DNA from: Aristolochia californica
Lineage: Eukaryota > Streptophyta > Magnoliopsida > Piperales > Aristolochiaceae
Assembly: GCA_029961685.1 (NCBI GenBank)
Contig: JARWKL010000015.1
Span: forward strand, 18,474,801 to 18,538,800
Length of the DNA: 64,000 nt
Direction: 5' to 3'
Below the pieces are notes generated by a model that ran no database searches, was not told the DNA's origin, and saw only the letters and a list, made by a program, of their open reading frames with translations. Below are positions 60,901 through 64,000 of this stretch, piece by piece. The number at the start of each line of letters is the position of its first letter. Position 1 is the stretch's first letter. Both the position numbers and the translations under genes were made by a program.

Positions 60901-62750
60901 GAATTTCTCAAACATGGATAACAAAACTTTGGTGTTCATTTGTGGTGTGTGGATATATTTTCTTAACTTACATTTATTATTGTTTTATATTTTTTTCATA
61001 CATAAACTCTGAATTTTCATTTTTTTGCAATTTATTAGCCTTTTCAGTTTTTGTTTACGAGAAAAAAGGGAGAGTGAAAACTCAAGTTTGGATTTTAAAA
61101 CAAAACCTGACATATAAAATGGAAATGCACTAATGCAGAGAGAGATAATTCATAAAAGTCTCTGTAATTTTTAGGGATTGTAAGCCATTTTTGTTTTTTA
61201 TACATAAAGTTTTGCAAACATCGAAACAAGGGGAGAGCGGGAGAATTAATAGAGTGTTGACTCTTAACAAACAAGACATTTCTTAAAAAAATATTGCTCG
61301 TTTCTCATGATCAGTCACTTTACAATGATCCATGATTGTTACGTCAACTTTTTGTAAATAGGCCAAAAATGGCTTGTATGGGCGTGTAAATATCCAATCG
61401 CACGTTCACTGGAGAATTTAAAGAGCATTTGTTGTTCTCATTAAAAGGCTTGGATCCTTGGATAATTTGTGTCTTCAACATGTGTCATGCATGAATTTCC
61501 ATATTTAAAACATGTTAGGATCAATTAGAAATCTCTTTCTTACAAAATTCCAAGTTATTAGGGGTTGTACTAATGGAATTTCCCAAACTTGGATAACAAA
61601 ACTTTGGTGTTCATTTGTTGTGTGTAAATAAATTTTCTTTACTTATAATTATTCTTGTTTTATATTTTTGGCATACATTTATTATTGTTTTAGATTTTTT
61701 GCATACATAAACTCTAAAATTTTCATTATGTTGCGATCTATTTGCCTTATCTTTTTTTGTATGCAAGAAAAAAGGGAGAGTCAAAATTCAAGATTGGATT
61801 TGAAAGAAAAACTTAGCATCTAAAATGGAAAGGCACAAAAGCAGAGAGAGATAATTCCAAAAAGTCTCTATAATTTTTAGAGATTGTAAAATGTTTTAGT
61901 TTTTTATATATTAGGTTTCACAAACATTGAAAAAAGGGGGGAGAGGGGGATTTAATTGAGTATTGACCCCTAATCCACAGGTCATGTCTTAGAAAAATGT
62001 AGTTCGTTACTCATGATCAACCACATTGCATTGATCTATGATTGTTAGATCAACTTTTTCAAAATAGGCAAAAAATGGCTGGTTCAGATCGGGTAAATAT
62101 CCCATCACTCGTTCACTTGAGAATTAAATGAACATTTATAGTTATCGTTAAAAGTCTTGGATCCTTGGGTCATTTTCAACTTCAACATGTTTTATGCATG
62201 CATCTAAATATTTAAAACATGTTAGGATCGATTAGAAATTTGTTTCTTACAAAATTCTAAGCTATTAGTGGTTGAACAAGTGGAATTTTCCAAACATGGA
62301 TAACAAAACTGTGGTGTTCATTTTTTGTGTGTTGATAAATTTTCTTTACTTACATTTATTATTGTTTTAGATTTTTTGCATACATAAACTCTAAAAATTT
62401 TATTTTGTTGTGAGCTATTTGCCATATCTTTTTTAGTTTACATGAAAAAAAGGTGAGTGAAAACTCAACTTTGGATTTTAAAACAGAACTTGGCGTCTAA
62501 AATGGAAATGCACAAATACAGAGAGGGATAATTCCAAAAAGTCTCTGTAATTTTTAGGGATTGTAAACACTTTTATTTTTCATATATTAGATTTCGCAAA
62601 CATGAGAAAAAGGGGGAAGCGGGAGATTTTACTAGTGTTAACTCTTAATCCACTAGTCATTTCTTACCAAAATATAGCTCGTTACTCATGATCAATCACT
62701 TTACAATGATCTATGATTGTTAGATCAACTTTTTGTAAATGGGCAAAAAA
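57990..62750. repeat. HOR unit B-C-D-H-I-J(G)-A
   Basis: Anchors 58079 (B), 58756 (C), 59424 (D), 60098 (H), 60777 (I), 61452 (J) and 62159 (A) lead to B at 62834, a unit of 4,755 bp. The J monomer turns into a G-like monomer near 61,650, shown by the duplicated 'catttattattgttttag' stretch followed by 'tcattatgttgcgatc', and it is followed by A. The D-H junction near 59,870 ('aaagaggggcatacggggg') closely matches the one near 41,490, linking this unit to the H-I pair before the Harbinger element. Confidence 0.7.
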
Positions 62751-64000
62751 TGGCTTGTTTGGATCGAGTAAATATCCCACCGCACGTTCACTTGAGAATT
62801 TATTGAGCCTTTGTTTTTCCCCTTAAAAGTCTTGGATCCTTGGGTTATTCGCATCTTCAACATCTTTTATGAAATCATATCCATATTTAGAACAAGTTAG
62901 ATCAATTAGAAATCTCTTTCTTACAAAATTCCAAGCTATTAGAGGTTGTTTTGGTGGAATTTCCCAAATATGGATAACAAAACTTTGGTGTTCATTGGTA
63001 GTGTGTGGATCAATTTTTATTACTTAAATTTATTTTAGTTTTATAATTTTTACGAAAAATCCAAATTTATGATTTTGTTGCGATCTATTTTCCTTATCCT
63101 TTTTTCTTACGAGAAAAAAGGGAGAGTGAAAACTCCAGTATGGATATTAAAACAAAACCTGACATCTAAAATGGAAATGCACAAATACAGAGAGAGATAA
63201 TTCCAAAAAGTTTCTATAATTTTTAGGGATTGTAAGAACTTTTAGTATTTTATATATTAGGTTTTCCAAACATCGAAAAAGGGGGAGGGGGGGTGGTAGG
63301 GGGTTGAACTGAGTGTTTACTCCTTATCCACAAGTCTTTTCTTAGAAAAATATTGTTCGTTACTCATGATCAATCACATTTCAATGATCTATGATAGTTA
63401 CATTTAACTTTTTTTAAATGGGCAAAAAAGGACATGTTTGAATGGGGTAAATATCCCTCCTCACGTTCACTTGAGAATTTAATGAGGATTTGTTATTCTC
63501 CTTAAAATTCTTGGATCCATGGGTCATTTGCATCACACACATGTTTCATGCATGCATATCCATATTTAAAACATATTAGCATTAATTATAAATCTTTTTC
63601 GTACAAAATTCCAAACTATTAAGGGTTGTACTAATGGAATTTCCCTAACATGGATAACAAAACTTTTGTGTTCATTTGTGGTGTGTGGATAAATTTTCTT
63701 TACTTACATTTCTTATTTTTCTAGATTTTTTGCATATCTAAATTCTAAAATTTTTAGATTTTTTGCAATCTATTTGCCTTATCTTTTTTATTTTAAGATA
63801 CAAATGGAGAGTGAAAACTGAAGTTTGGATTTTAAAACAAAACCTGGCATCTAAAATGGACATGCCCAAATTCAGAGAGAGATAATTCCAAAAAGTCTCT
63901 GTAATTTTTAGGGATTGTAAACTCTTTTAGTTTTTATATTAGATTTCGTAAACATCGGAAAAAGGAGGCAATGGAGGATGTAACTGAGTGTTGCCACCTA

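Larger units (their letters stand above)
47908..64000. repeat. Satellite array, segment 3
   Basis: Satellite resumes directly after the Harbinger element and runs to the window end with 24 anchors: 48161, 48838, 49546, 49971, 50642, 51315, 51992, 52676, 53333, 53996, 54674, 55350, 56026, 56697, 57401, 58079, 58756, 59424, 60098, 60777, 61452, 62159, 62834, 63512. Types read J G A B C D H I J B C D F G A B C D H I J(G) A B C. The anchors 42366 and 48161 are 669 bp apart once the 5,126-bp element is removed, so the interrupted monomer is nearly complete. The 49546-49971 interval is only 425 bp because of a deletion. Confidence 0.96.

Overview
This window comes from a flowering-plant nuclear genome. 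The evidence is a very AT-rich tandem satellite array, an LTR retrotransposon primed by plant-type initiator Met-tRNA, a PIF/Harbinger DNA transposon with plant-type intron-containing genes, and telomere-like CCCTAAA motifs. I cannot name the species. There are no ordinary host genes, no rRNA or tRNA genes and no CRISPR array. About 56 of the 64 kb is one satellite family.

Satellite (1-32,848; 35,511-42,781; 47,908-64,000). The monomer is about 675 bp. I placed 83 copies using the recurring GGATCC-like site that follows a 'ccttaaaagtctt' motif. Monomers fall into about ten diagnostic types, here called A to J, and they are arranged in higher-order repeats (HORs). The left end (1 to ~12.1 kb) follows a 7-mer A-B-C-D-E-F-G of about 4.8 kb. 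The stretch ~12.6-26.0 kb holds five consecutive copies of a 4-mer B-C-D-E of about 2.68 kb. The right half mixes a 6-mer B-C-D-F-G-A (~4.05 kb) with a related unit in which F-G is replaced by H-I-J. Hybrid monomers, internal deletions and an ectopic duplication suggest repeated unequal exchange.

Three foreign segments interrupt the array. (1) 8,821-9,114 is a 294-bp unrecognised, higher-GC fragment without target-site duplication, next to a damaged monomer. (2) 32,849-35,510 is a complete but non-coding LTR retrotransposon on the minus strand, with 5-bp target-site duplications CTCAT, a primer binding site, a polypurine tract and LTRs of 488 and 440 bp. (3) 42,782-47,907 is a 5.1-kb PIF/Harbinger transposon with GGGGGGTTAGTCAAC terminal inverted repeats. 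It carries both expected genes on the minus strand: a Myb/SANT-like DNA-binding protein (2 exons, 289 aa) and a DDE transposase (3 exons, 407 codons). The transposase has all three catalytic residues but one in-frame TGA. Upstream of these genes lie a 298-bp-period duplication of telomere-like repeats and a strongly purine/pyrimidine-asymmetric tract.

The most interesting signals are the HOR organisation of an unusually long plant satellite, with two competing HOR families, and the near-intact Harbinger element with its telomere-like leader. I found no clear new protein-coding system. All monomer typing was done by eye from diagnostic motifs, so percent identities were not computed.
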